Positions 27,830 through 37,125 are shown, numbered from the stretch's first letter. The stretch: 64,000 nucleotides of DNA from Flavobacterium litorale (GCF_019613795.1 NZ_CP080429.1:959501-1023500); one strand, 5' to 3'. The notes: generated by a model not told the origin, from the sequence alone. Made by a program: numbers and translations.

Positions 27830-28612
27830 ATGAATTACGAAAATATCCTTACAGAAATAGAAGAAGGAATTGGATTAATTACAATTAACCGACCTACCAA
27901 ATTAAACGCGCTTAACAAAGCCACTATTGAGGAGTTACACGAAGCTTTTAAAACATTGGATGCCGATGCTGCTGTAAAAGTTATTATTATAACAGGTACA
28001 GGCGAGAAAGCTTTTGTAGCAGGGGCAGACATCTCGGAATTTGCTAACTTCTCTGTAGAAGAGGGTGGAAAACTAGCGGCAAAAGGGCAGGAATTACTCT
28101 TCGATTTTGTACAGAACCTGAGTACGCCTGTAATAGCAGCCGTAAACGGTTTTGCACTGGGCGGCGGTTTGGAGTTGGCTATGGCAGCACACTTCCGTAT
28201 TGCGTCTGATAATGCCAGAATGGGATTACCCGAAGTATCGTTGGGGGTAATACCAGGTTATGGTGGTACGCAACGTTTGCCACAGCTTGTAGGCAAAGGG
28301 CGCGCTATGGAAATGATTATGACGGCAGGTATGATAAATGCTACCGAAGCAAAAGCCTACGGATTAGTAAACCACGTGGTGCCACAGGAAGAATTAATAG
28401 AGTTTTGTAGAGGTATTGCAGGTAAAATTATGAAGAACTCGCCAAAAGCAATAGCTAGAGCAATAGAAACAGTAAATGCTAACTACCAAGACGGCGTTAA
28501 TGGTTACGAAACCGAAATAAAAGCCTTTGGAGAATCGTTCGGTACAGAAGATTTTAAAGAGGGTACTACTGCCTTTTTAGAGAAAAGAAAAGCAAAATTT
28601 ACAGGTAAATAG
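27830..28612 (+). CDS. Enoyl-CoA hydratase/isomerase family protein
   Basis: The 260-residue crotonase-fold enzyme has the oxyanion-hole segments GEKAFVAGADISEF and NGFALGGGLELAMA. Glutamates equivalent to both catalytic residues of hydratases are visible (the first in GGGLELA, the second in MGLPEVSLGVIPGYGGTQRL). It probably hydrates trans-2-enoyl-CoA in fatty-acid or amino-acid breakdown. It is the last gene of the hemH operon, 20 nt after the kinase gene, and is followed by a terminator. Confidence 0.93.
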   Translation: MNYENILTEIEEGIGLITINRPTKLNALNKATIEELHEAFKTLDADAAVKVIIITGTGEKAFVAGADISEFANFSVEEGGKLAAKGQELLFDFVQNLSTPVIAAVNGFALGGGLELAMAAHFRIASDNARMGLPEVSLGVIPGYGGTQRLPQLVGKGRAMEMIMTAGMINATEAKAYGLVNHVVPQEELIEFCRGIAGKIMKNSPKAIARAIETVNANYQDGVNGYETEIKAFGESFGTEDFKEGTTAFLEKRKAKFTGK

Positions 28613-28628
28613 AAATAATCAAATACAT

Positions 28629-28655
28629 AAAAAGCAGTCTGGAAAAGGCTGCTTT
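28629..28655. terminator. Bidirectional terminator between enoyl-CoA hydratase and HD genes
   Basis: AAAAAGCAG pairs with CTGCTTTTT across a short loop, giving A and T runs on both sides. It can serve the two convergent genes. Confidence 0.75.
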
Positions 28656-28656
28656 T

Positions 28657-29310
28657 TTACTTTTCGCCTTCCCACTCGGCATAAAATTCCGATAGGAAGT
28701 GTACCATATAGTTGTGCCTGCCCTGTGCTAAGGTTTTACCTGTTTCGGTATTCATACGGTCTTTAAGTAATAATAGCTTTTCGTAAAAGTGGTTTAGTGT
28801 AGGGCTATCGCTATTCTTGTACTCCTCTTTTGTCATTCTGGTTTTGGGTGCAATATCGGGGTTATACAACGCCCTGTTTTTAAACCCACCGTAGTTAAAA
28901 GTACGTGCTATACCAATGGCACCCAGTGCATCGAGCCTATCGGCATCTTGTACTATTTGTAACTCTACAGAGGTAAAGGTTTGCTCAAAGTTACCGCCTT
29001 TAAAGGATATGTTTTCGATGATTTTTGTAACGTGTGCTATGGTAGCTTCATCTACGTTTTCTTGTTCCAAAAATGTTCTTGCAACTTTAGGTCCAACAGT
29101 TTCGTCGCCATCGTAGAATTTACTATCAGCAATATCATGCAACAACGCGCCTAATTGCACTACTAATAAATCGCACGCTTCATGTTCTGCAATAGCTAAA
29201 GCATTGTTATATACGCGTTGTATATGAAACCAATCGTGACCTCCTTCGGCATTTTGGAGTTGTTTTTTTACAAAAACAATAGTGTTGTGTACAAGCGCAG
29301 GGTTGCTCAT
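28657..29310 (-). CDS. HD-domain phosphohydrolase
   Basis: The 217-residue protein has the HD superfamily metal ligands: an early histidine in GGHDWFHIQRVYNNA, the HD pair in ALLHDIADSKFYDGD, and a late aspartate in IVQDADRLDALGAIGIAR. It resembles the YedJ/YpgQ group of metal-dependent (d)NTP or pyrophosphate hydrolases. The substrate is not predictable from sequence. It stands alone between two terminators. Confidence 0.88.
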   Translation of the reverse strand: MSNPALVHNTIVFVKKQLQNAEGGHDWFHIQRVYNNALAIAEHEACDLLVVQLGALLHDIADSKFYDGDETVGPKVARTFLEQENVDEATIAHVTKIIENISFKGGNFEQTFTSVELQIVQDADRLDALGAIGIARTFNYGGFKNRALYNPDIAPKTRMTKEEYKNSDSPTLNHFYEKLLLLKDRMNTETGKTLAQGRHNYMVHFLSEFYAEWEGEK

Positions 29311-29374
29311 GGTATGGGTTTAGGTTTTGCAAAAATAGTTAATAGTAGGCTAACTATATCCATTTTAACACATC

Positions 29375-29401
29375 AAAAAAGCCACCCTTACGGTGGCTTT
29401 T
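29375..29401. terminator. Terminator-like hairpin upstream of HD gene
   Basis: AAAAGCCACC and GGTGGCTTTT form a 10-bp stem with a 5-nt loop. It lies just past the acyl-ACP desaturase stop codon on the minus strand and ends that transcription unit. Confidence 0.75.
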
Positions 29402-29407
29402 GGTAGT

Positions 29408-30403
29408 TTATTTTATAAGGGCAGGTTGTACCCATTTAAATATATGCGATTCTTCGGGTATTACAATCCTTTCGGATATTCGTGCCATTCTATCGGGTAA
29501 TTTCATTAAGTAATCTCTGGCTTTTTCCGCTTCGGCGGTAAGCCCGTCAATTTTATCTATTTGCCATTTGTTTATTAGCTTACGCAGAATTTCTACATAA
29601 TCCATAGCGGTATAAACGCCTATACGCTGTGCAGAATCGGAGAATTGGTCGAAAGCTGTACCTAAACTATCGCCTGATTGTCTTAAAAAGTGAGCAGGCA
29701 TGGTTATCTTCAGTTTCATCATATAGTTAAATGCCAACATCATTTCGCTAGGGTCTACCTTAAAAATACGATCTACAAACTCGCTATATGCCATATGATG
29801 GCGCATTTCGTCGCCAGCAATTAGCTTGCACATTTTAGAGAGTTTTTTGTCGCCAAATTTTCGGGCAATTTGCGATACTCTGTTGTGCGATACGTAGGTA
29901 GCCAATTCCTGAAAACTGGTGTACACAAAGTTTTTATAAGGGTCGCGATCCGTACCAATATCAAAACCATCATTTAACAGGTGGTGCGTCGTCATTTCTA
30001 CTTCACGCATGTTTACACGCCCCGATAGGTATAGGTATTTGTTTAATACATCGCCATGGCGGTTTTCTTCACCTGTCCATTTACGTACCCATCGCGACCA
30101 TCCGTTGCCACGTCCGTCTACTTGGTTTACACCTTCAACATCCATTAGCCACGACTCGTATGTAGGTAGTGCCTCTTCGGTAATGGTATCGCCCACCATA
30201 ACCACCCAAAAATCGTATGGTAAATCTTTTGCTATTTCTCTTAGTTCTTTTACGTCGTCGTAAAAAGTTTCTTGCTGTGAGTCAGGCAACAAATCGGTAG
30301 GTTGCCATATTTCCTCTACGGGTACGAGGTATTCGTCAACAAAAGAGTCAACGTCTTTTTCTAGCAGTTGCATTACCTCCAACCTAACATTTTTTGTAGA
30401 CAT
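29408..30403 (-). CDS. Acyl-[acyl-carrier-protein] desaturase (soluble, diiron)
   Basis: The 331-residue protein belongs to the plant-type soluble stearoyl-ACP desaturases. The diiron ligands are visible as E113-x-x-H116, E166 in SFQELATYVSH, and E199-x-x-H202 in AGDEMRHH. It introduces a cis double bond into ACP-linked fatty acids with O2 and ferredoxin, adjusting membrane fluidity. It lies 4 nt after the PlsC gene on the same strand, so acyl-chain desaturation and phospholipid assembly are cotranscribed. Confidence 0.94.
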   Translation of the reverse strand: MSTKNVRLEVMQLLEKDVDSFVDEYLVPVEEIWQPTDLLPDSQQETFYDDVKELREIAKDLPYDFWVVMVGDTITEEALPTYESWLMDVEGVNQVDGRGNGWSRWVRKWTGEENRHGDVLNKYLYLSGRVNMREVEMTTHHLLNDGFDIGTDRDPYKNFVYTSFQELATYVSHNRVSQIARKFGDKKLSKMCKLIAGDEMRHHMAYSEFVDRIFKVDPSEMMLAFNYMMKLKITMPAHFLRQSGDSLGTAFDQFSDSAQRIGVYTAMDYVEILRKLINKWQIDKIDGLTAEAEKARDYLMKLPDRMARISERIVIPEESHIFKWVQPALIK

Positions 30404-30407
30404 ATAT

Positions 30408-31142
30408 TTATTTTTTTATTCCTTGTTTTACTGCGCGTTCTGTTCGTTCCATAACTTCGTCAAAAGGAATGTTTTTTATAGCAAAGGGTTCCTGTACTGT
30501 TACAGTAAACCTATTGCCCAGCCCTAGTGGGTAGTTCCCGAATTTAAATAACTTCCATGAGTTATTAATGCTTACGGGTACAATGTACGCAGACGGGGCG
30601 TATTTACAAAGTATTTTAAGTCCGTTTTCTGAAAACCTTTTGGGTTCTCCCGTTTTGCTTCGTGTTCCTTCCGGAAATATTACTGCCGAGCGTTTATGCT
30701 GCTCTATATACACTCCCATTTTTTTTATGGCAGGTAGTGCTTGTTTGGGGTCTTTACGGTCTATTAATACCGAGCCACCATGCCTTAAATTGTACGATAC
30801 GCTGGGTATGCCTTTCCCCAATTCTTTTTTACTAATAAATTTAGGGTGGTACTTGCGCATAAACCAAACTAGCGGTGGTATATCATTCATACTTTGGTGG
30901 TTGGCTACAATTATAAGCGGTACCCCCATAGGTATGTTGGCTGTTTTGGTAAATTTATAGGTTGTGCCTAAAATGTGCGTACACCGTAATAACGACAGGT
31001 TTAAAAGGCTTACACTTTTTTTATGGGCGTTGTAGCCAAATACGTTAAGGCAAATCCATTGTATGGGGTGAAATATAAGCAGCAACATAAAAAAAACAAT
31101 GTAATATAGTGCTGATATAGGATATGACAGTACCTTTTCCAT
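30408..31142 (-). CDS. plsC: 1-acyl-sn-glycerol-3-phosphate acyltransferase
   Basis: The acyltransferase motifs are H82-QSMN-D87 (catalytic HX4D) and FPEGTRSK at residues 156-163. An N-terminal hydrophobic stretch (about 8-30) anchors it to the inner membrane. It acylates lysophosphatidate to phosphatidate. Cotranscription with the acyl-ACP desaturase fits use of unsaturated acyl donors. Confidence 0.93.
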   Translation of the reverse strand: MEKVLSYPISALYYIVFFMLLLIFHPIQWICLNVFGYNAHKKSVSLLNLSLLRCTHILGTTYKFTKTANIPMGVPLIIVANHQSMNDIPPLVWFMRKYHPKFISKKELGKGIPSVSYNLRHGGSVLIDRKDPKQALPAIKKMGVYIEQHKRSAVIFPEGTRSKTGEPKRFSENGLKILCKYAPSAYIVPVSINNSWKLFKFGNYPLGLGNRFTVTVQEPFAIKNIPFDEVMERTERAVKQGIKK

Positions 31143-31230
31143 AACAGGTTTAAAAATTCGCGTAAAACTACTACCTTTTTACAACATACTAAAAAGTTTT
31201 GTTATGCAGGCATAGTTGTGTGTTGTAGCT

Positions 31231-31259
31231 AAAAACCACGCTAATTAGCGTGGTTTTTT
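31231..31259. terminator. Terminator between bacilliredoxin and PlsC genes
   Basis: AAAACCACGCTA and TAGCGTGGTTTT form a perfect 12-bp stem with A and T flanks, 20-odd nt past the bacilliredoxin stop codon on the minus strand. Confidence 0.75.
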
Positions 31260-31280
31260 GGATGTTGTTATTAGTGTTGC

Positions 31281-31691
31281 TTAGCAATGCTCACTATAGG
31301 CATCTTTAAGATTTTCGGCAATCATTTCGGCAGGGCGTCCCTCTATATGATGACGCTCTAGCATGTGTACCAACTCACCATTTTTAAACAATGCCATACT
31401 TGGCGATGAGGGTGGGAAAGGGAACATCGACTCGCGCGCTGCATCTACAGCCTCTTTATCTACACCTGCAAATACAGTTACCAGTTTGGCTGGTTTCTTG
31501 TCGTTATCAAGACTCATTTTTGCGCCTGGGCGTGCATTTCGGGCAGCACATCCGCATACTGAGTTTACTACCACTAGTGTAGTACCTTCGCCGTCGATAG
31601 CGTTTTTAACCGCATCGGCTGTATATAGTTCTTCAAAACCTGCTTCTGATAGTTCAGCACGCATCGGTTTTACTAATTCTTCAGGATACAT
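31281..31691 (-). CDS. Bacilliredoxin BrxA/BrxB family protein
   Basis: The 136-residue protein matches the YphP/YqiW family, with the C46-G-C48 motif in [16 protein letters not shown] and the family-typical [20 protein letters not shown] and [15 protein letters not shown]. In Bacillus these proteins remove bacillithiol from S-bacillithiolated proteins. Whether this organism makes bacillithiol cannot be told from the window, although several Bacteroidota do. It forms a single-gene unit. Confidence 0.92.
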   Translation of the reverse strand: MYPEELVKPMRAELSEAGFEELYTADAVKNAIDGEGTTLVVVNSVCGCAARNARPGAKMSLDNDKKPAKLVTVFAGVDKEAVDAARESMFPFPPSSPSMALFKNGELVHMLERHHIEGRPAEMIAENLKDAYSEHC

Positions 31692-31813
31692 ATCTTTATT
31701 TATTAAAGTTTAAGTTTACAAAGTTACAAAGAAATGCTTTTGCAAAAAACAGTGTGTATGTGAAGGTTTACTTAATTTTTTATGCTGTTTTCCAGATTAT
31801 TTTTGTGGTGCTA

Positions 31814-32965
31814 TTATTTTAGTACTAATTTTCTGCCAAGTGCTTGTATAAAGGGGAGTTTAGGGCAACTTAGTATTACTTTTAATTCCTCTGCAAAGGT
31901 GGTTTCTTCATCCAGAAATTTAAAGATGAGTTGTGGGTTTTCTTTTTTAAACATTGCCGAGAAAATACTACTGCCTTTCTCGTTAGTGCGGTACAAAATA
32001 TCTATTAAAAGTAAATCGTACAGCCAAAACCTATTTTTTTTATATAGCTTGGTAAAATCGGGGTTGGGCTGCTGTAGGTAGTTAACCAACTGCTCGGATT
32101 TTTTGGTGGTATTTTTAAACGTGTACCCCGTACTTGCTTTTGTCCAGCCCCCTGCCGAACCTATATGCACGATGTTTTTACTATTATTTTTCCAAAACGG
32201 GTAGCACGTCATCGGTATATTGCCAGCCTCTTTTTCTACAATTTCGTAACCACCATCGTTAACCCCTAAATTTTTAAGGTACTCTCGTATGGCATTTTCA
32301 TACTCCTGTTTTTCCAGTAGGTTGGGCGAAAATAGCGTGTATTCTACCAAAGCTTCTTTCTCTGATGTTGGCAATACGTACATAAAGCGCGTATTGCCCA
32401 ATTGTGGCACACTAAAATCCATAAAAGTAGCCATACCACTACTAAAAACAGGTTTTTTGGTTTTTACAAACCAGCCTATAAAGTGCTGTTGTACCAGTTG
32501 GTAGTTGCTTTCGTGTACAAAGTTGGGGTTGTATATACTGTTAAAAAGCTTGTTGCAAGTATAGTTTTCTGTTTCCGTTTTTACTAAAACGTGCTGCGAT
32601 GCATCCGAAAAATCGACTACTTTTTGCTGCACAAATGTTATGTTGCTGTGCTTACTAACGGTATTAAAAACATGCTGGTAAAAAGTAGCCCCTTTTATCA
32701 TTTTGTAGCTGTAGGGTGCCAATACCATGTTTTTCCTGAAATTGCTACTGGCAAACAGGGCATTATCCCATTTTTTGCTCACAATGGCATCCCACTCGCC
32801 TGCGCCTGTTTCCCAATAGCACCATGTACGGTCGTTACTCTTTTTGGCATCAGCATCAATCAATAAAATATTTTTATCCGAAAATTTACCCGAAACCGCC
32901 ATTCTGTAAACCGTTATTAAAGCCGAAAGTCCCGCACCTGCAAAAATATAATGGTAGTGTTTCAT
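31814..32965 (-). CDS. crtY: Lycopene beta-cyclase
   Basis: The N-terminal FAD/NAD-binding motif (YIFAGAGLSALITVYRM) and the cyclase motif NDRTWCYWE are typical of the CrtY family. The 383-residue length is normal. The enzyme closes beta-ionone rings on lycopene to give beta-carotene, a precursor of zeaxanthin in yellow flavobacteria. No other crt gene lies in the window. It is divergent from the DtxR-family regulator. Confidence 0.92.
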   Translation of the reverse strand: MKHYHYIFAGAGLSALITVYRMAVSGKFSDKNILLIDADAKKSNDRTWCYWETGAGEWDAIVSKKWDNALFASSNFRKNMVLAPYSYKMIKGATFYQHVFNTVSKHSNITFVQQKVVDFSDASQHVLVKTETENYTCNKLFNSIYNPNFVHESNYQLVQQHFIGWFVKTKKPVFSSGMATFMDFSVPQLGNTRFMYVLPTSEKEALVEYTLFSPNLLEKQEYENAIREYLKNLGVNDGGYEIVEKEAGNIPMTCYPFWKNNSKNIVHIGSAGGWTKASTGYTFKNTTKKSEQLVNYLQQPNPDFTKLYKKNRFWLYDLLLIDILYRTNEKGSSIFSAMFKKENPQLIFKFLDEETTFAEELKVILSCPKLPFIQALGRKLVLK

Positions 32966-33026
32966 AGTATTTGTTAGGGATAAAATCCAAAAATACGAAA
33001 AACGAATGCAGTATTACAGTGTAATA

Positions 33027-33042
33027 TTTAGACGCATCTAAA
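33027..33042. promoter_or_regulatory. Perfect dyad upstream of DtxR-family gene, probable operator
   Basis: TTTAGACGCATCTAAA has perfect 6-bp arms and a 4-nt spacer. It lies 28 nt upstream of the -7 element, across the -33 region, which suits repression by the metalloregulator encoded just downstream. I see no second copy upstream of feoA. Confidence 0.5.
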
Positions 33043-33070
33043 AAATAGTTTAACCGTATCAAATAATCAC

Positions 33071-33078
33071 TATATTTG
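33071..33078 (+). promoter_or_regulatory. -7 promoter element for DtxR-family gene
   Basis: TATATTTG matches the TAnnTTTG consensus 20 nt before the ATG, giving a very short leader. Confidence 0.45.
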
Positions 33079-33098
33079 CGCCATAATACAGTTTACTA

Positions 33099-33752
33099 AT
33101 GACTTATTCTGAAGAGAATTATCTTAAAACAATCTACCATTTATCTACAGGTACAGGCAAAGGCATTACCACAAATGCTATTGCTAACGATATGGAGAGT
33201 AAACCATCGTCGGTTACCGATATGATTAAAAAGCTTGCGGATAAGGAGTTGGTTGTGTATAAAAAATACCAAGGAGTATCGCTTACCGAAAAAGGTAGGT
33301 TTACCGCCTTAATGATTGTGCGTAAACACCGCCTTTGGGAAGTTTTTTTGTTGGAAAAACTCGATTTCTCTTGGGATGAGGTGCACGATGTTGCCGAACA
33401 GTTGGAGCACATAAAATCGGAAAAACTGATTAATAAACTAGAAGAGTTTTTGGATTTCCCTACGGAAGACCCTCATGGCGATCCTATACCCGATAGGGAG
33501 GGAAATGTGAAGAAAATAGATAAAAAATTACTATCGGAGGTAGCACCTGGTGCAAAAGTACTATGTGTTGGCGTTAAAGATAGTTCACCTGCTTTTTTAC
33601 AGTACCTCGATAAACAGCAAATAGCACTTGGCTCGGCTATTACTGTACTTTCTAAAGAAGATTTCGATATGTCGTTAACCTTACGTGTTCATGATGCCGA
33701 AATGACTGTATCGAATAAAATAGCCGCTAACCTTTTTGTAAAAACACTATAA
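33099..33752 (+). CDS. Metal-dependent regulator, DtxR/MntR family
   Basis: The 217-residue protein has an N-terminal winged helix (SEENYLKTIYHLS, NDMESKPSSVTDMIKKL), a dimerisation/metal domain with HRLWEVFLLEKLDF, HDVAEQLEHI and PHGDPIP, and a C-terminal FeoA-like SH3 domain (about 140-215). Such proteins bind DNA when loaded with Fe2+ or Mn2+ and repress uptake genes. It is followed 4 nt later by a ZIP transporter gene, and FeoAB lies nearby. Whether iron or manganese is sensed cannot be decided by eye. Confidence 0.93.
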   Translation: MTYSEENYLKTIYHLSTGTGKGITTNAIANDMESKPSSVTDMIKKLADKELVVYKKYQGVSLTEKGRFTALMIVRKHRLWEVFLLEKLDFSWDEVHDVAEQLEHIKSEKLINKLEEFLDFPTEDPHGDPIPDREGNVKKIDKKLLSEVAPGAKVLCVGVKDSSPAFLQYLDKQQIALGSAITVLSKEDFDMSLTLRVHDAEMTVSNKIAANLFVKTL

Positions 33753-33756
33753 TTAC

Positions 33757-34581
33757 ATGTTTGAAGATATAGTAACGTATTTTGAATCGATAGACCCTGT
33801 TTTGGCGGCACTATACGCCACGTTATTTACTTGGGGTGTTACCGCACTAGGTGCATCGGCAGTATTCTTTTTTAAGAACATGAACCGTGTGGTGCTAGAT
33901 GGTATGCTTGGTTTTACAGGTGGGGTAATGGTAGCTGCCAGTTATTGGAGTTTACTATCGCCCGCTATTGAGATGAGCGCGGGCGAAGGTTTTATTAAAG
34001 TGCTACCTGCTGCTGTAGGTTTTATGCTAGGCGCTATATTTTTATTTGGGTTAGATAAAGCCTTGCCTCACTTGCATATTAACTTTAAAGAAAGCGAAAA
34101 AGAAGGGATAAAAACCCCTTGGCAACGTACTACGCTACTAACGTTAGCCATAACGCTGCACAACATACCCGAGGGGCTTGCCGTAGGCGTATTGTTTGGT
34201 GGTGTAGCTGCGGGTATACCCGAAGCCTCTATAGTAGGAGCATTAACCCTTGCTATGGGTATTGGTATCCAGAATTTCCCCGAAGGTATTGCGGTATCCA
34301 TGCCGTTGCGCCGTATGGGCATGAGTCGTCGTAAAAGTTTCATGTACGGGCAGGCATCTGCAATTGTAGAGCCTATTGCGGGTGTACTTGGTGCTTTGGC
34401 AGTTACGTTTTTTACGCCTATACTGCCTTATGCGTTGGCATTTGCTGCGGGTGCGATGATATTTGTTGTGGTTGAAGAGGTGATACCCGAAACGCAACAG
34501 GATAAAAATACCGATATTGCTACGCTAGGCTTTATTGGCGGTTTTGTAGTAATGATGACGCTTGATGTTGCACTAGGCTAG
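33757..34581 (+). CDS. ZIP-family metal transporter (ZupT-like)
   Basis: The 274-residue protein has about eight helices and the binuclear metal site motifs HNIPEGLAVG and QNFPEGIAVS of ZIP transporters. A further E in GQASAIVEPIAG is also conserved. It probably imports Zn2+, Fe2+ or Mn2+ across the inner membrane. It is cotranscribed with the DtxR-family regulator (4-nt gap), which suggests regulation by the transported metal. Confidence 0.92.
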   Translation: MFEDIVTYFESIDPVLAALYATLFTWGVTALGASAVFFFKNMNRVVLDGMLGFTGGVMVAASYWSLLSPAIEMSAGEGFIKVLPAAVGFMLGAIFLFGLDKALPHLHINFKESEKEGIKTPWQRTTLLTLAITLHNIPEGLAVGVLFGGVAAGIPEASIVGALTLAMGIGIQNFPEGIAVSMPLRRMGMSRRKSFMYGQASAIVEPIAGVLGALAVTFFTPILPYALAFAAGAMIFVVVEEVIPETQQDKNTDIATLGFIGGFVVMMTLDVALG

Positions 34582-34614
34582 TGCAGCTTTTTGCAAAGTA
34601 TATAGTATTATATT

Positions 34615-34743
34615 TTAATGGCAACCACAATCGTTAGTACCGCATTGGGTTGCCTTTTTCTTTTTCTTAAAAAAGAATTTCTTAACCAAATAGGCTGCTG
34701 ATGCTGCAACTAGTAAATACGCTATAACAGATTGTATATACAT
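34615..34743 (-). CDS. FeoB-associated Cys-rich membrane protein
   Basis: This 42-residue protein starts 6 nt after the feoB stop codon on the same strand. It has one transmembrane helix (IQSVIAYLLVAASAAYLV), a lysine-rich stretch (residues 21-30) and a terminal Cys-rich tail (QCGTNDCGCH). That layout matches the small FeoB-associated Cys-rich proteins annotated next to feoB in Bacteroidota. It may be a functional counterpart of FeoC, delivering or sensing iron at the FeoB pore; this is inference. Confidence 0.85.
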   Translation of the reverse strand: MYIQSVIAYLLVAASAAYLVKKFFFKKKKKATQCGTNDCGCH

Positions 34744-34749
34744 AATTTT

Positions 34750-36855
34750 TTATTTTAAGAGTTGGTAGGCTATTAACGATACAAGATACGCAAAACCACT
34801 CATACCAAACAACTGTATCATGGGCCACTTCCACGAGTTGGTTTCTTTCTTGGTAATTGCCAGCGTACTCATACACTGCATGGCAAAAGCATAAAACAAT
34901 AGTAACGATATGCCTGTAGCAAAGTTAAATACTTTTTTGCCCGTTTCGGGGTCGGTTTCTGCGCGCATACGTTGCTTTATCGTAGCTTCGTCGTCGCTAC
35001 CGCTACCAATGTTGTATATAGTGGCTAGTGTACCTACAAATACCTCGCGTGCTGCAAAAGAAGATACAATAGCAATGCCAATTTTCCAGTCGTAACCCAA
35101 AGGTGCTATTGCAGGCTCAATACTTTTACCCATAATACCAATGTATGAGTTTTGCAGTTGGTAGGCAGCAATTTTATCGTCTAATTCGTTGGCAGATAGT
35201 GTGGCACTGCTTTCCTCCGATGTTACAATCTGTTCTGCATTTTCAAAGTCGTCACCAGGACCATGCGAACCTAAAAACCATATTACTATAGATAGGGCTA
35301 GTATTATTTTACCAGCACCGTATACAAACGCCTTCGTTTTTTCTACAACAGTAATGGCTACATTTTTAGCAAGTGGTACTTTGTAGTTGGGCATTTCTGC
35401 CACAAAAAAACTTTTGTACCGTGTTTTTAGTACTTTATTTAAAATAATACCCGATAGTATTGCTCCTAAAAAGCCCAGCATATACAATAACATTAGTGTG
35501 AGCCCTTGCAGGTTTACAAAGCCCAATACCATACGGTTGGGTATAATTAACGAAATAAGTATGGCGTATACGGGCAACCTTGCCGAGCAGGTTGTAAAGG
35601 GGGTTACTAATATGGTTATAAGCCTTTCGCGCCAATTTTCTATATTACGGGCAGCCATAATAGCAGGTATAGCGCATGCTGTACCCGATATTAAAGGCAC
35701 AACACTTTTTCCGCTTAATCCAAAGCGTTTCATAACCCTATCCATAAGGAATACTACACGGCTCATGTAACCACTTTCTTCTAATATAGAGATAAACAGA
35801 AACAAAAAGGCTATTTGTGGGATGAATATAACTACGCCCCCTATACCAGGTATAATACCCTGTGTAACCAATTCGGTAAGTTGCCCTGGCGGCAGGTTTT
35901 TAGCGGCATACGAACTTAACCAGCTAAAGCCCTCGTCTATTAAATCCATAGGCACATTGGACCACGCAAATATGGATTGGAAGATGAGCATTAGTATGGA
36001 AAAGAATATTACGTAGCCAAATACTTTATGTGTTAAAACCCTGTCCAGCTTTGCGCGTAAATCGTTTGCGTTGGCTGTATTAACAATACGCCCAAGTTTT
36101 AAAACGTTGTTTATAAACTGGTAGCGTTTTATGGTTTCTTTTTGCTGTAGTCGTTTTAGCTCTGTTTTGGATTTTGTAAACGAGCTTTTATCAATTTCGT
36201 TTCGTTCTACCTGCCCAAAGTTAACATCCTGCGTAATAACAAGCCATAGCTTGTATAACAACTGGTTGGGGAATGCTTGCCTTAGCTTTCCAAAATAATC
36301 AGGGTCTATGGATGATGCATTGAGGCAAGGCTCGGTAGGTAAATCCTTATAATTTAAAATGAGTTCTTTAAGCGCTGCAATACCCGTGCCTTTGCGCGAG
36401 CTTACCAAAGCAATTTTGGTTTTTAATTGTTCTTCTAGGTAAGGTATATCTACGGTAATGCCTTTGCGTTCCATTCGGTCTGCCATGTTTATAACCAGTA
36501 TGGCAGGTATCTCTAAATCTTTAATCTGTGTAAACAGCAGTAAATTACGCTTTAGGTTTTCTACATCGGTAACCACAACGGCAACATCAGGAAAATCCTT
36601 ATCCTTTCGGTTTAATAGCAACTCAATAACAACACTCTCGTCCATAGAGCTGGCGTTAAGGCTGTATGTACCTGGCAAGTCGATAACCGTACCTTTAGTA
36701 GTGCCGTTTAGCCGCATGGTACCCTGCTTACGCTCTACAGTAATACCTGGGTAATTTCCTACTTGTTGGTTAAGTCCTGTAAGCTGGTTAAAAACAGATG
36801 TTTTACCCGTGTTAGGATTACCTATTAAAGAAATTTTTATTATTTGGGTTGCCAT
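34750..36855 (-). CDS. feoB: Ferrous iron transporter B
   Basis: The N-terminal G domain has G1 GNPNTGKTS, G3 DLPGTYSL and G4 NMAD, followed by a helical GDI-like region and a polytopic domain with two Gate motifs. The 701-residue length is typical. It transports Fe2+ across the inner membrane. It lies 3 nt after feoA, with the Cys-rich small gene behind it. Confidence 0.96.
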   Translation of the reverse strand: MATQIIKISLIGNPNTGKTSVFNQLTGLNQQVGNYPGITVERKQGTMRLNGTTKGTVIDLPGTYSLNASSMDESVVIELLLNRKDKDFPDVAVVVTDVENLKRNLLLFTQIKDLEIPAILVINMADRMERKGITVDIPYLEEQLKTKIALVSSRKGTGIAALKELILNYKDLPTEPCLNASSIDPDYFGKLRQAFPNQLLYKLWLVITQDVNFGQVERNEIDKSSFTKSKTELKRLQQKETIKRYQFINNVLKLGRIVNTANANDLRAKLDRVLTHKVFGYVIFFSILMLIFQSIFAWSNVPMDLIDEGFSWLSSYAAKNLPPGQLTELVTQGIIPGIGGVVIFIPQIAFLFLFISILEESGYMSRVVFLMDRVMKRFGLSGKSVVPLISGTACAIPAIMAARNIENWRERLITILVTPFTTCSARLPVYAILISLIIPNRMVLGFVNLQGLTLMLLYMLGFLGAILSGIILNKVLKTRYKSFFVAEMPNYKVPLAKNVAITVVEKTKAFVYGAGKIILALSIVIWFLGSHGPGDDFENAEQIVTSEESSATLSANELDDKIAAYQLQNSYIGIMGKSIEPAIAPLGYDWKIGIAIVSSFAAREVFVGTLATIYNIGSGSDDEATIKQRMRAETDPETGKKVFNFATGISLLLFYAFAMQCMSTLAITKKETNSWKWPMIQLFGMSGFAYLVSLIAYQLLK

Positions 36856-36858
36856 GTA

Positions 36859-37092
36859 CTACTCGGTTAAAATTTCCACATCAATCTCGGCAGCCGTTTC
36901 CAGTCGGATGGCTACATGACTATCGTTTACATTGATGTAGATGGGGTCGCCAAATGGCGCTACCTGTAACAGCTCTACAAGATTACCAGGCAAACACCCC
37001 ATTTCAAGCAATTTGAGTGGGATGAGGTCGATATTAAAGTCGACAATGATAGCTCTTTGCCCTTTTTTAAGTTCTGCAAGCGTGTTTTTCAA
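36859..37092 (-). CDS. feoA: Ferrous iron transport protein A
   Basis: The 77-residue SH3-like cytoplasmic protein has the family pattern LAELKKGQRAIIV, LLEMGCLPGNLVELLQVAPFGDPI and HVAIRLETA. It is required for FeoB function in other bacteria and probably contacts its G domain. It is the first gene of the feoA-feoB-small protein operon. Confidence 0.95.
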   Translation of the reverse strand: MKNTLAELKKGQRAIIVDFNIDLIPLKLLEMGCLPGNLVELLQVAPFGDPIYINVNDSHVAIRLETAAEIDVEILTE

Positions 37093-37117
37093 GGTTTATT
37101 AAGAATAAGTAAAGGCA

Positions 37118-37125
37118 CAAATTTA
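37118..37125 (-). promoter_or_regulatory. -7 element upstream of feoA
   Basis: The minus strand reads TAAATTTG, matching TAnnTTTG, about 26 nt before the feoA ATG. No -33 TTG is obvious. Confidence 0.4.
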
